Shown one piece after another: positions 37,656 through 47,124 of a DNA stretch of 64,000 nt. Below the pieces are notes generated by a model. It saw nothing but the letters and a program-made list of their open reading frames with translations. It was not told where the DNA came from and made no database searches. The position numbers and the translations under genes are program-made. Source of the stretch: Luteimonas saliphila. Lineage in GTDB: Bacteria > Pseudomonadota > Gammaproteobacteria > Xanthomonadales > Xanthomonadaceae. The stretch spans positions 460,342-524,341 of the forward strand of contig NZ_JAETWA010000042.1 in assembly GCF_016774335.1 (NCBI RefSeq). Direction: 5' to 3'. Numbering within the stretch: position 1 is the first letter of the stretch; each line of letters opens with the position of its first letter.

Positions 37656-38633
37656 CTACGGCGTGCGCCTGCGCACGGCCAGCCGCGTGCAGGTCTCGAT
37701 CGCGGCGAACAGGCTCGACGGATCCGCGCGGCCGCTGCCCGCCAAGTCCAGTGCGGTGCCGTGATCCACCGCGACGCGCGGGTAGGGCAGGCCGAGGGTG
37801 ACGTTCACCGCACGCTCGAAGCCGCTGTACTTGAGCACCGGCAGACCCTGGTCGTGGTACATGGCCAGCACCGCGTCGAGGCCGCGCAACCTGCCCGGCA
37901 GGAACGCGGTATCCGCGGGCATCGGGCCTTCGAGCCGCATGCCTTCGCCACGCAGGCGTCGCAGCAGCGGTTCGATCACCTCGATTTCCTCGCGGCCCAG
38001 ATGCCCGTCTTCGCCCGCGTGCGGATTCAGCCCGAGCACCGCGATGCGCGGGTGCGCGATGCCGAAATCCGAGCGCATCGCCGCATGCAGGATCCTCAGC
38101 ACCCGTTCGAGCGCTTCGGCGGTGATGGCGTCGGCCACTTCGCGCAGCGGCAGGTGGGTGGTGGCGAGCGCGACGCGGACGATGTCGTTGGCGAGCATCA
38201 TCACCACGTCGCGGCCGGCCAGGCCGGCCAGCAGTTCGGTGGTGCCGGAGTAGGGAATGCCGCCGAGGTTGATGGTCGCCTTGTGCACCGGCCCGGTGAC
38301 CAGGCCGTCGCAGCGACCATCCAGGCATGCACCCGCGGCCCGTGCGATCGCGTCGATCACGGCCGCGGCGTTGCGCGGATCCGGCGTGCCGGGCACGCCG
38401 ACGACCGCATTGCCCACCTCCACCAGGCGCAACTGCCCGGGCGACGCGGCTGGCGCGTCCGCGGCGAGGATCTCCAGGGGAAGGGCGAGGCGCGCGGCGG
38501 CGGAGGCCAGCGCCGCACCGTCGCCGAACGCGACCAGTTCGGCCTCCCACGCGCGTTGCGCCGCGCGCACGCACAGTTCCGGGCCGACGCCGGCCGGTTC
38601 TCCCGGGACCAGCGCCAGGCGCGGGCGGCCCAT
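37656..38633 (-). CDS. pdxA: 4-hydroxythreonine-4-phosphate dehydrogenase
   Basis: 325 residues from ATG 38633. PALVPGEPAGVGPEL-type start (here LALVPGEPAGVGPEL), TGPVHKATIN, LGLNPHAGEDG, YHDQGLPVLKY and PRVAVDHGTALDLAG carry the metal-binding and active-site residues. It acts in DXP-dependent pyridoxal phosphate synthesis. Starts 1 nt after the surA stop. Confidence 0.96.
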   Translation of the reverse strand: MGRPRLALVPGEPAGVGPELCVRAAQRAWEAELVAFGDGAALASAAARLALPLEILAADAPAASPGQLRLVEVGNAVVGVPGTPDPRNAAAVIDAIARAAGACLDGRCDGLVTGPVHKATINLGGIPYSGTTELLAGLAGRDVVMMLANDIVRVALATTHLPLREVADAITAEALERVLRILHAAMRSDFGIAHPRIAVLGLNPHAGEDGHLGREEIEVIEPLLRRLRGEGMRLEGPMPADTAFLPGRLRGLDAVLAMYHDQGLPVLKYSGFERAVNVTLGLPYPRVAVDHGTALDLAGSGRADPSSLFAAIETCTRLAVRRRTP

Positions 38634-38634
38634 C

Positions 38635-39954
38635 TCAGCCGCCGTCGCTGCCGGCCGTGGCGGCGTTGCCGCTGCGGATGTCGACGTAGGCTTCGCCGCG
38701 CATCTCGCGCAGATACCGTTCCCACTCGTCCTCGAGCTTGCGCTGGCCGATCGATTCGCGGACCTGGGCGCGGCGGTTCTCGTCGTCGACGCTGGTCTGG
38801 CGCGTCGCCACGCGCTGCACGACGTGCCAGCCGGCCTGGGTCTTGAACGGCGCGGACACCTGGCCGTCCTGCAGCGCCGCCACCTGCCCACCGAACTCCG
38901 GGCCGAACTCGTCCTGGGTGAACCAGCCCAGGTCGCCGCCGCTGGCCTTGCTGACCGTGTCGTCGGAGCTCTCGCGCGCGACGGTTTCGAAGTCCGCGCC
39001 ACCGGCGATGCGCGCCCGCAACGTGTCGATCCGCGCTTTGGCCTCGCCGTCGCCGCTGGCGCCCTCCGCCGGGCGGATCAGGATGTGGCGCGCGCTGTAC
39101 TGGGTCACCGTGGCCCCGCCGCCGGTCTGCGCGCCATCGCGCGTCTCGACCAGTTGCAGCAACTGGAAGCCGCTCGGCCCCCGGATCGGCCCGATCACGT
39201 CGCCGGGCGACATCGAGCGGATCGCATTGGCGAAGGCCACCGGGATCTCGTCGAGGCTGCGCCAGCCCAAGCTGCCGCCTTCGAGCGCGTTGGGGCTGTC
39301 GGAGTAGCGCACGGCGGCGGCCGCGAAATCCATCTCGTTGCGGTCGAGCAGGGACTTGATGCCGTCGACCTTCTGCTGCCCGGTCGCGATCTGTTCCGGC
39401 GTCGCCCCTTCCGGCAGTGCCACCAGGATATGCGCGAGGTTGTACTGCATGGCCCCGGCCTGCGAGGCCATCGCGGCTTCGACCTCGGCGTCGCTGACGC
39501 TGACCCGGCTCTGCGCGAAGCGCTGGCGCATGCGCTGGATCACGATCTCGTCGCGCAGCGAGCTGCGGAAATCCTCGATCGACATGCCGTCGCGCAGCAG
39601 CTGCTGGCGCAACTGGTCGGGCGAGAGGTTGTTCTGCTGGGCGATGTTGTTGATCGCGGTATCGATCTCCGCATCGCCCACGCGCACGCCCGTCTCCGCC
39701 GCCCGCGCGGTCTGCAGCCTGACCAGGATCAGTCGCTCGAGCACCTGCCGTTCCAGCACCGGCCGCGGCGGCAGCTGGTTCTGGCGGTCGGCGTACTGGG
39801 CGATGATGTTCGCCACGGCGCGGTCGAGCTCGCTCTGCAGGATCACGTCCTCGTCGACCACCGCCGCGATACGTTCCAGCGGCTGGGTCTGTTGCGCGTG
39901 GGCGGAAGCCGCGAACAGCAAGGCGGCGCACAGGAATGCGAAGAAGGTCTTCAT
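38635..39954 (-). CDS. surA: periplasmic chaperone and peptidyl-prolyl isomerase SurA
   Basis: 439 residues from ATG 39954. Signal peptide MKTFFAFLCAALLFAASAHA, then an N-terminal chaperone module (about 25-175), and two parvulin domains: QYNLAHILVALPEGATPEQI and YSARHILIRP with GGDLGWFTQDEFGPEF. It escorts outer-membrane proteins through the periplasm to BamA and is needed for LptD assembly. ATGA overlap with lptD. Confidence 0.97.
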   Translation of the reverse strand: MKTFFAFLCAALLFAASAHAQQTQPLERIAAVVDEDVILQSELDRAVANIIAQYADRQNQLPPRPVLERQVLERLILVRLQTARAAETGVRVGDAEIDTAINNIAQQNNLSPDQLRQQLLRDGMSIEDFRSSLRDEIVIQRMRQRFAQSRVSVSDAEVEAAMASQAGAMQYNLAHILVALPEGATPEQIATGQQKVDGIKSLLDRNEMDFAAAAVRYSDSPNALEGGSLGWRSLDEIPVAFANAIRSMSPGDVIGPIRGPSGFQLLQLVETRDGAQTGGGATVTQYSARHILIRPAEGASGDGEAKARIDTLRARIAGGADFETVARESSDDTVSKASGGDLGWFTQDEFGPEFGGQVAALQDGQVSAPFKTQAGWHVVQRVATRQTSVDDENRRAQVRESIGQRKLEDEWERYLREMRGEAYVDIRSGNAATAGSDGG

Positions 39955-42407
39955 GGCGGGAGTTCGTCTGCGGAAAGGTCGTCGTCCGCGCTGCTGCGCA
40001 GTTCCGACGGCGGGACGAGGTAGAGGTCGTCGCGGTGGTATCCGAGGATAGCACGGCGCAAACGGCTCCGGTTGTCGGGCCCGGCGGAGCCCAGGCCCTT
40101 GAGCTCGATCTCGAGCTGGATCGAATCGTTCATCTCGCCGCGCGTGTTGCGCACGTAACGGCGGCCGACCAGACGGGCGGCGACGCAGCAGCTTTCCCAC
40201 TGCACGCCGGCGATGGCTTCCAGCACCTGGTTGTCCTGCAGCGAGTAGTAGTAGCGGCCGACGACGCTCCAGGTCGGGTTGATCGGGTACAGGAACGACA
40301 GGTCGACCTGCTCCAGCAGGTCGGTCTGTTGCAGCACGTTGCGGCGATAACGGTAGCCGAGATTGACGATGCCGTCGTCGCCGACGAGGTAGCGCGTACG
40401 GAAACTTGCCAGGTCCTCGCGGCGGGTCGCCGGGTTCCACTGGTAGGAGGCGCCGACGGTCCAGCGGTCGTTGATGGCGTAGTTGGCGTCCATCACCCAG
40501 GCCGATTCGCCCTCCTGGATCGGGACCTCGTTGCCGAGCGTGATCCGGGCATCCTTGAAGTAGCGGATCTGGCCGACGCTGGCCGAGAGCTTCTCGCGGC
40601 CGTCGGATTCGCGGATCAGGCGCGTGGTCAGTGCCGTGGTGAGCTGGTGGGCGTCGCCCTGGCGGTCGGCGCCCGAATAGCGGTTGTCGCGGAACAGCTG
40701 GCCCCAGCTGAAGGTCATCGGACGGGTGTCGAACAGCGGCATGCCGTCCTGCTCGCGATAGGGCGAGTTGAGATAGAACAGCCGCGGTTCCAGGGTGTGC
40801 AGGTAGTCGTCGCCCCGCCAGCGCATGTCGCGGTCGAAGAACAGGCCGGCATCGACGCTGCCGATCGGCTGGCTGCGCGAGGGGCCATCGTCGAGGAAGC
40901 TGGCCACGGCGTCGGCAGGCGGGGCGACGTTCGCCGGCAGGCCCAGCGAGTCGCGCGCGCGAATCACCGCGATCTGCGTGGCCAGCGCATCGTCGAGCTG
41001 GTAGCCCGTGTAGCGCCAGGCCAGGGTCGGTCTCACGAACCAGCTCGGCCCCTCCAAGGGCACGCTGATCCAGGGCTTGAGGTCGAAGCGGGTACCGCCG
41101 GGCCTCGCCTCGGCGTCGACGTGGGCGAAGCGCACCGCCTCGGTCTCCGCGCCGGCGACCAGCCAGCGTCCGAACGGTCGTTCCCAGAAGAACACGGCGC
41201 GGGGCAGTCGGTTGTAGGGCAGCTGGCGCTCGAAGATCGTGTAGTCGGTGAGGTGGCGGTACTCGCCATGGATGGCGGCGGACCAGAACCGGCCACGTCC
41301 GTAGACGCCGGCGTTGCTGACCAGCGAGGTCACGGCCAGGCCCTCGACGTTGCTGCTTGCATCCTCGATCCAGCGCGGGTCGCTGACCCAGAACAGGTTC
41401 GCCCGCGCCTGCCACGTACGGTCGATGTTGTGGTAGCCGGTGTAGCGGAACATGCCGCGGTCGTCCTCGCGGCGGTTCTCCGCGATCGGCACCTCGATGA
41501 TTTCCTCGTCGCGCTCGCGCCAGGTGAGGTCGTCGGACGGCAACACCTGCAGGTCGAAGGTGCCGCGACCGCGCTCGGTGAGGTAGCGGAACTCGGTGCC
41601 CAGCTGGATGCCGCGCCGGCTCATGTAGCGCGGCTCCAGGGTCAGGTCGTAGTTCGGCGCGAGGTTGAAGTAGATCGGCTGGCGCCAGTCGAAGCCGTTG
41701 CGGCTCGACATGCTGATGCTCGGATACAGCAGGCCGGTGCGGCGGCGGTCGTCGATCGGGAATACCATGTACGGCACGTACAGCACCGGCACCTTGCCGA
41801 TGCGCAGGGTGGCGTTGCGGGCGGTGCCGGTGCCCTCGTCGGTGTCGACGTCGATGCGCTGCGCCCGCAGTTCCCACCAGCGCTGGCTCGGCGGGCAGGT
41901 GGAGTAGGTCGAGCCGAACATGCGGCCGCGTGCGTCCTGCATCTCGATCCGTTCGGCGCCGCCGTTGCCGCGCCGTTCGATGAGCTGGTAGCGGACGTTG
42001 TCGATGCGGTGCGAGTCGTTGTTCTGGTCGCCCTCGAGCCGTTCGGCGACCACGCGCATGCCCGAATCCTGGTAGCGCACGTTGCCGGTGGCGGTATAGG
42101 TGCCGGTGTCCTGCGAATACTCGATGTTGTCGGTACCCAGGAACTGGTCGCCGCGGCGCAGGGTGACGTTGCCGGTGACGTTGTAGACGCCGCCATCCAT
42201 GCCCACGGTCTCGTCGCCCTGGATGTCGGTCGGCAGGTTCTCGCGGTCGGCGATGCTGCCCACCGGCGGCTGCGCGTCCGGGAACAGCGGCACCGCGTCC
42301 TCGACCGGGCATAGCGACCAGTCGACCGGCATGTCGTCGTCCGCGTGGGCCGCCAGCGACAGGGCGATGCAGATCGGCAGTGGCAGCAGGCGGAGCGCTG
42401 GACGCAC
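39951..42407 (-). CDS. lptD: LPS-assembly protein LptD
   Basis: 818 residues from GTG 42407. Signal peptide to about residue 22 (LPICIALSLAAHA), OstA-type N-terminal domain (VYNVTGNVTLRRGDQFLGTD, TYTATGNVRYQDSGMRVVAE), then a beta-barrel to the C-terminus. Cysteines in DWSLCPVEDA and YSTCPPSQR near the start and ESCCVAARL near the end can form the interdomain disulfides. With LptE it inserts LPS into the outer leaflet. Coupled to surA. Confidence 0.96.
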   Translation of the reverse strand: MRPALRLLPLPICIALSLAAHADDDMPVDWSLCPVEDAVPLFPDAQPPVGSIADRENLPTDIQGDETVGMDGGVYNVTGNVTLRRGDQFLGTDNIEYSQDTGTYTATGNVRYQDSGMRVVAERLEGDQNNDSHRIDNVRYQLIERRGNGGAERIEMQDARGRMFGSTYSTCPPSQRWWELRAQRIDVDTDEGTGTARNATLRIGKVPVLYVPYMVFPIDDRRRTGLLYPSISMSSRNGFDWRQPIYFNLAPNYDLTLEPRYMSRRGIQLGTEFRYLTERGRGTFDLQVLPSDDLTWRERDEEIIEVPIAENRREDDRGMFRYTGYHNIDRTWQARANLFWVSDPRWIEDASSNVEGLAVTSLVSNAGVYGRGRFWSAAIHGEYRHLTDYTIFERQLPYNRLPRAVFFWERPFGRWLVAGAETEAVRFAHVDAEARPGGTRFDLKPWISVPLEGPSWFVRPTLAWRYTGYQLDDALATQIAVIRARDSLGLPANVAPPADAVASFLDDGPSRSQPIGSVDAGLFFDRDMRWRGDDYLHTLEPRLFYLNSPYREQDGMPLFDTRPMTFSWGQLFRDNRYSGADRQGDAHQLTTALTTRLIRESDGREKLSASVGQIRYFKDARITLGNEVPIQEGESAWVMDANYAINDRWTVGASYQWNPATRREDLASFRTRYLVGDDGIVNLGYRYRRNVLQQTDLLEQVDLSFLYPINPTWSVVGRYYYSLQDNQVLEAIAGVQWESCCVAARLVGRRYVRNTRGEMNDSIQLEIELKGLGSAGPDNRSRLRRAILGYHRDDLYLVPPSELRSSADDDLSADELPP

Positions 42408-42516
42408 GCGACGATATCCCGGGGCGGAAAGGCCGCTAGCTTGCCGGAAGCCATGTGCAGCGGCAATGCGGTGGCCAGCGACGGTTCATGCAGCGCGGCC
42501 GCCGCCGCCCCTTCGC

Positions 42517-43473
42517 TCAGCGTGGCGCGGCCGCGGCCCTGTCCGTGGGGTCGCCGGCCAGCAGCGCGGCGACGTGCGCCACCGAGCCCTCGCGCAGCGC
42601 ATGCAGGTCGTAGCCGCCCTCGAGCATGGACACGATGCGGCCCTGCGCATGCCGTGCCGCCAGCCGGGACAGCTCGCCGGTCAACCAGCCGAAGTCGTCC
42701 GGACCCAGGGCCAGTTGCGCCAGGGGATCGCGTCGGTCGCCGTCGAATCCGGCGGAGATCAGCAACAGTTGAGGTCCGAACGCATCCAGTGCCGGCAGCA
42801 GGATCTCCTGCCAAGCCCGGCGGAAGGCTTCGCTGCCCGCGCCCGCCGGCAGCAACGCGTTGACGATGTTGCCGGCGCCACGCTCGTTGCCGGCGCCGGT
42901 CCACGGGTACAGGTCGGACTGGTGCGAACTCAGGTACAGCACCCGCGGCTCGTGGTCGAAGATCGCCTGGGTGCCGTTGCCGTGGTGGACGTCGAAATCG
43001 ACGATCGCCACCCGGGCCAGGCCGAACCGGTCGAGCGCGTGCGCCGCGGCCACGGCGATGTTGTCGAACAGGCAGAATCCCATCGCCGCGTCGCGGGTAG
43101 CGTGGTGGCCGGGCGGGCGCACGGCGCAGAAGGCGACGTCGGTCTCGCCATGGAGCACCGCCTCGGTCGCGGCGATGCCGGCGCCCACCGCGCGCAGCGC
43201 GGCCTCAGGCGAGCCCGGCGAGACCGCGGTGTCGGGATCGAGCCGCGTCGTCCCCAGCAGCGGTGCGGACAGTACGCTCGCCAGCAGCTCCGGGTCGTGC
43301 ACGCGCAGCAACTGGCCGCGGGTCGCGCGTGGCGCCTCGATCCACTCCAGGTCGGGAAAGGCCTCGTGGACCGCCTCGAGCACGGCGCCCAGGCGCTCGG
43401 GGCATTCGGGGTGGCCCGCCCCGGTGTCGTGCTCCAGGCAGGCGGGGTGGGTGAACCCGAGCAGGCGCGACAT
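42517..43473 (-). CDS. histone deacetylase-family protein
   Basis: 318 residues from ATG 43473. Zinc deacetylase motifs: HPECPERLGAV, RPPGHHATRDAAMGFCLFDN, VDFDVHHGNGTQAIF, LISAGFDGDRRDPLA and MLEGGYD. Bacterial relatives act on acetyl-polyamines, acetoin or other amides; the substrate cannot be assigned. Starts 4 nt after the downstream end of the adenosyltransferase gene, so probably in one unit. Confidence 0.88.
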   Translation of the reverse strand: MSRLLGFTHPACLEHDTGAGHPECPERLGAVLEAVHEAFPDLEWIEAPRATRGQLLRVHDPELLASVLSAPLLGTTRLDPDTAVSPGSPEAALRAVGAGIAATEAVLHGETDVAFCAVRPPGHHATRDAAMGFCLFDNIAVAAAHALDRFGLARVAIVDFDVHHGNGTQAIFDHEPRVLYLSSHQSDLYPWTGAGNERGAGNIVNALLPAGAGSEAFRRAWQEILLPALDAFGPQLLLISAGFDGDRRDPLAQLALGPDDFGWLTGELSRLAARHAQGRIVSMLEGGYDLHALREGSVAHVAALLAGDPTDRAAAAPR

Positions 43474-43477
43474 GGGC

Positions 43478-44026
43478 CTAGCGCCGCTCGTGCCGCCACA
43501 GCACTTCGCCGTGCCCGCTGGCGCGGGCCAGCACCCGCGCGAGCACGAACAGCAGGTCGGACAGGCGGTTGAGGTAGCGGATCGCCTGCGGGCGCACCGC
43601 CTCCTGGCGCGACAGCGTCACCGTCTCGCGCTCGGCGCGGCGCACGACCGTACGGGCGAGGTGGCAGCGCGCCCCGGCTTCGCCGCCGCCGGGCAGGATG
43701 AAGTCCTTCAGCGCCGGCAGCGCCTCGTTGTAGCGGTCGAGGCTTGCTTCCAGCCGGTCGATATCGGCGTCCGCGATCGCGGCATGGCCGGGGATGCACA
43801 GCTCTCCGCCCAGGTCGAACAACTGGTGCTGGATCGCGGTGAGCAGGTCGCGGATGTCGGGCGGCAGTTCGGCGGCGAGCACCAGCCCGATCGCCGAATT
43901 CGCCTCGTCCACAGTGCCGTACGCATCGACCCGGGCGGAGTCCTTGGCCACGCGGCTGCCGTCGCCCAGCCCGGTGGTGCCGTCGTCGCCGGTGCGGGTG
44001 TAGATCTTCGACAGACGGTTGCCCAT
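43478..44026 (-). CDS. cob(I)alamin adenosyltransferase, PduO type
   Basis: 182 residues from ATG 44026. Signature YTRTGDDGTTGLGDGSRVAK with DAYGTVDEANSAIG, and ILPGGGEAGARCHLARTVVR. It transfers the adenosyl group of ATP to cobalamin, giving coenzyme B12. Follows the DUF6580 gene by 13 nt. No cobalamin riboswitch is visible upstream. Confidence 0.94.
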   Translation of the reverse strand: MGNRLSKIYTRTGDDGTTGLGDGSRVAKDSARVDAYGTVDEANSAIGLVLAAELPPDIRDLLTAIQHQLFDLGGELCIPGHAAIADADIDRLEASLDRYNEALPALKDFILPGGGEAGARCHLARTVVRRAERETVTLSRQEAVRPQAIRYLNRLSDLLFVLARVLARASGHGEVLWRHERR

Positions 44027-44039
44027 GGCGGGCCCGGTA

Positions 44040-44636
44040 TCAGGCCGTCTGCGCGTGGAGGGCCGGCATCCGGCTGCGCAACAGGGCGAAGCCGCCGAAC
44101 AGCAGCGCCGAGTAGACCAGGGTGCTCAGCAGCGTGGTCTTGAAGAAGGGCAGCGCCGCCGCATAGCACGGCAGCAGGCCGGCGTCGCAGGCCGGGTAGC
44201 CGGGCACCATGAAGGCCGTCAGCCAGACCGCGAAGTTGCTGACCACGAAGAACAACACCGAACCGGCCAGCGAATAGCCGAGTACGCGCGCGCCGGAGAC
44301 GCGGCCGCGCAGCCCGAAGGCCAGAACGACCGTCGCGGCGATGCAGAGATAGTTCGCGAGCAGGCTCGGCAGGTATGCGGTCGAGGTGAAGTACTGCAGG
44401 TAGGTGCTGCCGCGGGCGAAACCGAGCACGACGTCGGACGACAGCATCGCCAGCACCGGCACGAGGAAGGCCAGGCGGCGGTTCGCGAAGTAGGCGCCGC
44501 CGAACAGGGCGACGGCCTCGATCGGCGCGAAATTCGGCGGCAACGGCAGCAGTCGCGACAACGCAGCCAGCAGGATCATCGCCGCCAGGACCAGGGGGCC
44601 GGGCGCAAACGGTTTGGCGGAAGCGGATCGGGTCAT
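44040..44636 (-). CDS. DUF6580-family membrane protein
   Basis: 198 residues from ATG 44636 (a longer frame from 44747 lacks homology). Five or six membrane segments. Signature LLPLPPNFAPIEAVALFGGA and ... SNFAVWLTAFMVPGYP match DUF6580, distant from ECF transporter S components. Co-directional and 13 nt from the cobalamin adenosyltransferase, so a role in uptake of B12 or a precursor is a reasonable but unproven idea. Confidence 0.8.
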   Translation of the reverse strand: MTRSASAKPFAPGPLVLAAMILLAALSRLLPLPPNFAPIEAVALFGGAYFANRRLAFLVPVLAMLSSDVVLGFARGSTYLQYFTSTAYLPSLLANYLCIAATVVLAFGLRGRVSGARVLGYSLAGSVLFFVVSNFAVWLTAFMVPGYPACDAGLLPCYAAALPFFKTTLLSTLVYSALLFGGFALLRSRMPALHAQTA

Positions 44637-44740
44637 GGCTGTCGGTCGTGAATGCGGCGGATTCGACCATTCTAGACGGTTCCCGTCCGGGCCGGCTGGC
44701 GAGCGGGGAGGGCGGGCAGGGCAGCCGGTATCATCCGGCG

Positions 44741-45949
44741 ATGGCACAGACCCACGACGTACTGATCATCGGCGGCGGGCTGGTCGGCGCCAGCCTCGCG
44801 CTCGCGCTCGACCGCGCCGGCGTGGCCGCGACGCTGGTGGATGCCGCGCCGCCCGCGGCGATGCCGGCGGTGTTCGACCAGCGCAACCTCAGTTTCGCCG
44901 ACGCGACGGTGAACGCCCTGACCGCGCTCGGGGTGATGCAGCGGCTGCGCGCGCCGGCCGGGGCGATCCGCCGGATCCACGCCAGCCGCAACGGCGACTT
45001 CGGGCGGGTGCTGCTCGATGCCGCGGACTACGGGCGCGACAGCTTCGGCCAGGTGGTGGTGGCGCGCGATTTCGGCGCGGCGCTGGAATCGCGGCTGGCG
45101 GAACTGCCGCGCGTGGTGCGCCTGCGGCCGGCGCGCTTCCTCGGTTTCGGGGACCTGGCCGACGGCTTGCGCGAGGTCCGTGTCGGCGGCGGGGATGGCG
45201 AGCGCATCCTGCGCGCGCGCCTGGTGGTCGCGGCCGACGGCACCGACAGCGCGGTGCGCAATGCCCTCGGGATCGCGGTCGGACGCCACGACTACCGGCA
45301 GCGGCTGTTCGTCGCCAGGCTGCGCACGCAGCGCGCTCCCGATGGCATCGCCTACGAACGGCTGGGCGACGACGGCCCCACCGCCCTGCTGCCCCGCGGC
45401 GACGGCGCCTGGGGTCTGGTCCACGGCGTGGCAGAGGCGGAGGCCGACAGGGTGGCGGGGCTGGCGGATCGCGACTTCATGTTGCGCGTACAGGACGCAT
45501 TCGGATGGCGGGCGGGTCGCTTCCTCGAGGTCGGCGAACGCAGCCCGTATCCCGCGCTGCGGGTCGTCGCGCAGCAGACGACCGCACAGCGGGCGGTGCT
45601 GGTGGGGAACGCCGCGCAAACACTGCACCCGATCGGCGCGCAGGGATTCAACCTGGGGCTGCGCGATGCGCTGACCCTGGCCGAACTCATCGCCGGTGCG
45701 GATGATCCGGGCGCCGACGCGCTGCTCGAGGCCCATGCCGCGCGCCGGCACGAGGATCGCACGCGCACCCTGGCGTTCTCGGACGGCATGGCGCGCGTCA
45801 CCGCGAGTCGCGTGCCGCTGATGCGTCCGCTGCGCGGTCTCGGGCTGGCCGCCCTGGATCGCGTGCCTTCGCTGCAGGCGCTGCTGGCCGGTGGCGCGAT
45901 GGGATACCGCGGCGACGTTCCGGCCCTGTGCCGGCGGGGCGCCGCATGA
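44741..45949 (+). CDS. ubiH: UbiH-type FAD monooxygenase (ubiquinone synthesis)
   Basis: 402 residues from ATG 44741. Rossmann FAD motif DVLIIGGGLVGASLALALDR, the middle motif VVAADGTDSAVRNALGI, and VLVGNAAQTLHPIGAQGFNL near the C-terminus. It is the 2-octaprenyl-6-methoxyphenol hydroxylase acting on the ubiquinone ring. Coupled by ATGA to a second hydroxylase. Confidence 0.92.
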   Translation: MAQTHDVLIIGGGLVGASLALALDRAGVAATLVDAAPPAAMPAVFDQRNLSFADATVNALTALGVMQRLRAPAGAIRRIHASRNGDFGRVLLDAADYGRDSFGQVVVARDFGAALESRLAELPRVVRLRPARFLGFGDLADGLREVRVGGGDGERILRARLVVAADGTDSAVRNALGIAVGRHDYRQRLFVARLRTQRAPDGIAYERLGDDGPTALLPRGDGAWGLVHGVAEAEADRVAGLADRDFMLRVQDAFGWRAGRFLEVGERSPYPALRVVAQQTTAQRAVLVGNAAQTLHPIGAQGFNLGLRDALTLAELIAGADDPGADALLEAHAARRHEDRTRTLAFSDGMARVTASRVPLMRPLRGLGLAALDRVPSLQALLAGGAMGYRGDVPALCRRGAA

Positions 45950-47124
45950 GCCGTCGCGACCTGCACGACGTGGCGGTCGTCGGCGGCGGCGCGGTCGGCG
46001 CGGCCTGCGCGCTGGCGCTGGCCAGGCTGGGGCTCGACGTCTGCCTGGTCGAGGCGGTGCGGCCCCCAGCCTGGTCGCCGGCGGAGCCCGACCTGCGCGT
46101 GTATGCGCTCGCGCCGGACAACGTCGCGCTGCTCGACGGGCTCGATGCGTGGCAGTCCGTGCGAAGCGCGCGCGCGCAGCCCTACCGGCGGATGCGGGTC
46201 TGGGACGCGGCCGGCGGCGACCCGCTGGGTTTCGACGCCGATGCGCTGGCCCGGCCCGAGCTGGGGTGGATCGTCGAGCACGGTCTGCTCGTGGACATGC
46301 TCTGGCAATCGCTGCTGCGCAGCGGCGTGCGCCTGGTGTGCCCGGCACGGGTGGAGGGGTTGGAGCACGGCGAGGGCGCCGTGGCGTTGCGGCTGGACGA
46401 CGGCCGCCGCGTCGCGGCGCGCATCGCGATCGCCGCCGACGGTGCAGCCTCGCCGCTGCGGCGCCTGGCCGGGATCGCGGCCGAGGCCCGCGACTACGCG
46501 CAGCAGGGGATCGTCGGCTACGTGCAGACCGAACGGCCGCACGAGGCGACCGCGTGGCAGCGTTTCCTCCCCACCGGTCCGCTGGCCCTGCTGCCCTGGG
46601 TGGACGGGCGTTGTTCGATCGTCTGGACCCTGCCCGCCGACGAGGCCGCGCGCGTGCTCGCGCTCGACGACGACGGTTTTGCGCGCGGCATCACCACCGC
46701 GTTCGACGCCCGCCTCGGCGGGATCCGGCCGACGACCCGGCGCGTGGCCTTCCCCCTGCAACGCCAGCTCAGCGCGACCCAGCACCTGGGCCGGGTGCTG
46801 GTGATCGGCGACGCCGCGCACGCTGTGCACCCGTTGGCGGGGCAGGGCGTGAACCTCGGCCTGCGCGACGTCTCCGCGCTGCGCGAGTCGATCCTGGAGG
46901 CGCAGCACCGGCGCCTGTCATGGGACGCGTCGCACCGGCTCGCGCGCTGGGCGCGGACCCGGCGCAGCGAGAACACGGTCGCCGCCTACGCCTTCGACGG
47001 CATCAACCGCCTGTTCTCCAACGATGCACTGGCCGCGACCCTGCTGCGGGGGCACCTGCTGGGGATCGTCGGGCGCGCGCCGCCGCTGGTGGACCTGTTC
47101 TGGCGCCGCGCCGCGGGCGGCTAG
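45946..47124 (+). CDS. UbiF/UbiI-type FAD monooxygenase (ubiquinone synthesis)
   Basis: 392 residues from ATG 45946. FAD motif DVAVVGGGAVGAACALALAR, IAADGAASPLRRLAGI and VIGDAAHAVHPLAGQGVNLG. A second ring hydroxylase of ubiquinone synthesis; UbiF and UbiI cannot be separated by eye. Its stop overlaps the convergent DUF808 stop (CTAG at 47121-47124). Confidence 0.9.
   Translation: MSRRDLHDVAVVGGGAVGAACALALARLGLDVCLVEAVRPPAWSPAEPDLRVYALAPDNVALLDGLDAWQSVRSARAQPYRRMRVWDAAGGDPLGFDADALARPELGWIVEHGLLVDMLWQSLLRSGVRLVCPARVEGLEHGEGAVALRLDDGRRVAARIAIAADGAASPLRRLAGIAAEARDYAQQGIVGYVQTERPHEATAWQRFLPTGPLALLPWVDGRCSIVWTLPADEAARVLALDDDGFARGITTAFDARLGGIRPTTRRVAFPLQRQLSATQHLGRVLVIGDAAHAVHPLAGQGVNLGLRDVSALRESILEAQHRRLSWDASHRLARWARTRRSENTVAAYAFDGINRLFSNDALAATLLRGHLLGIVGRAPPLVDLFWRRAAGG

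Noticed and set aside
38635..42312. 1225-codon minus-strand frame covering surA and part of lptD
   Set aside because: The frame of surA stays open through lptD but starts at 39954 with a signal peptide; the upstream part is an lptD shadow.
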